The notes beneath the pieces are model-generated. The model made no database searches. It had not been told where the DNA came from and saw only the letters and a program-made list of their open reading frames with translations. Source: Halovivax limisalsi (GTDB taxonomy: Archaea > Halobacteriota > Halobacteria > Halobacteriales > Natrialbaceae). From it: a stretch of 64,000 bases of DNA. A program made the position numbers and the translations under genes. Position 1 is the first letter of the stretch, and the number at the start of each line of letters is the position of its first letter. Positions 63,504 to 64,000 of this stretch are shown here, piece by piece. The stretch is from assembly GCF_023093535.1 (NCBI RefSeq), contig NZ_CP095757.1, positions 3,100,001-3,164,000 of the forward strand. The letters run 5' to 3'.

Positions 63504-63521
63504 CATACCGAATGTGGTATG
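63504..63521 (-). promoter_or_regulatory. CATACC-N6-GGTATG inverted repeat: candidate RbkR operator
   Basis: Perfect 6-bp arms 63504-63509 and 63516-63521 around GAATGT, 25-42 bases upstream of the riboflavin-kinase start. It overlaps the expected TATA/BRE region (GCTTTTAC). A palindrome here is what an autorepressing HTH dimer needs. Confidence 0.55.
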
Positions 63522-63608
63522 GTCCCCAATACTGTTACGCTCGCCGGCCTGCGATCGTCGCTTACTGCTGTCCGGGATAGCGCCACACCCGGGGTGGTGG
63601 ATCTCGAA

Positions 63609-64000
63609 TTACAGCGCCTCCGCAATGTAGTCGTCGATTCGTTCGACGCGGTCGGGGTCGCGCGTCCAGAAGCCTCGCCAGATCCGCGGTTCGGCTTCCA
63701 GGGCGAGCAGTGCGGCCGGGGAACGCTCGTCGGACGCCGGTCGAAAGACGACGAACCAGCTGTGGCGGTGCTCGTCGGTCGAACCGGTGTGAACCGTGAT
63801 GGCGGGCGCATCGGGACCTGAGCCGGTGAGAGGATCGGGGCTCGTCCCCTCGAAGCCATAGCAGTGGACGTCCACGTCAGTTCCCGCGAGCCGTTCGTAC
63901 ACCGATCGCGTGCCGTGTTCGTCTTCGATCCGACCGAGGTCCTGGAACGCCGATCGAAGTGTTCCGTGTCCCGCGTTCCAAGCGAGCCGTTCGATGTAGC
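63609..64000 (-). CDS. DICT sensory domain protein, C-terminal part (start outside window)
   Basis: About 130 residues are visible; the frame is open to the window edge. YIERLAWNAGHGTLRSAFQD, EHGTRSVYERLAGTDVDVHC, EHRHSWFVVFRPASDERSPA and EPRIWRGFWTRDPDRVERID match the DICT sensory domain found in many haloarchaeal signalling proteins, with the W-F-V-V-F and G-F-W-T-x-D-P motifs. What lies N-terminal (kinase, regulator or DICT alone) is unseen. Confidence 0.8.
   Translation of the reverse strand, partial: YIERLAWNAGHGTLRSAFQDLGRIEDEHGTRSVYERLAGTDVDVHCYGFEGTSPDPLTGSGPDAPAITVHTGSTDEHRHSWFVVFRPASDERSPAALLALEAEPRIWRGFWTRDPDRVERIDDYIAEAL

Overview
The window is chromosomal DNA from a haloarchaeon (class Halobacteria); I cannot name the genus. 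The evidence is high GC, very acidic proteins, TATA boxes placed for leaderless transcripts, an intron-containing elongator tRNA-Met, a trpDFEG operon, a class II ribonucleotide reductase, a surface glycoprotein with a PGF-CTERM tail, a HalX response regulator, DacZ, and many small haloarchaea-specific zinc-finger and DUF proteins. Coding density is high except in a few stretches listed below.

Layout. 1-2 kb: end of the phosphate-transport operon (pstB, phoU), with an array of about eleven short hairpins between the two genes. 2-6.3 kb: an accessory-looking, partly decayed zone with a metallophosphoesterase remnant, a YadA-head/peptidase-S74 protein, a small membrane protein, a broken frame and a lysyl oxidase homologue, ending at a split tRNA-Met gene. 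6.3-13.1 kb: small haloarchaeal proteins, a VTT membrane protein, a HalX regulator and nrdJ. 13.6-19.4 kb: an amidohydrolase, the trpD-F-E-G operon and tRNA-Val followed by an inverted-repeat module that copies the tRNA T-arm. 19.6-35 kb: membrane proteins, a CAP-domain protein, a lycopene-cyclase half, a CBS protein, RadB, a DRG GTPase, an NhaC antiporter, a two-domain VOC protein, a lipoprotein, a glutaredoxin-thioredoxin reductase fusion, DUF357 and a TFB. 35-49.6 kb: DNA repair (8-oxoguanine glycosylase), an MBL nuclease, acylphosphatase, NAD(P)HX repair (Nnr) overlapping MoaC, a proteasome alpha/beta pair, a phosphohexomutase and pyrimidine salvage (cytidine deaminase, uridine phosphorylase). 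49.7-54 kb: a dacZ-mscS pair (c-di-AMP synthase plus mechanosensitive channel) and the S-layer gene. 54.5-64 kb: a penicillin acylase-type hydrolase with a membrane partner, GdhB glutamate dehydrogenase followed by a second copy of the hairpin module, IlvE, an HTH-riboflavin kinase (RbkR type) overlapping RibB, and the C-terminus of a DICT sensory protein.

The most unusual signals are: (i) a modular hairpin element found directly after pstB and directly after gdhB, sharing four conserved blocks interrupted by stem-loops with three-base loops; (ii) the S74/YadA-head protein and an apparently catalytically complete lysyl oxidase in the same accessory zone; (iii) perfect palindromes at the starts of dacZ, the proteasome operon and the riboflavin kinase-regulator; (iv) the dacZ-mscS coupling; and (v) the inverted T-arm module after tRNA-Val. 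Functions are inferred from sequence motifs read by eye; no database search was run.
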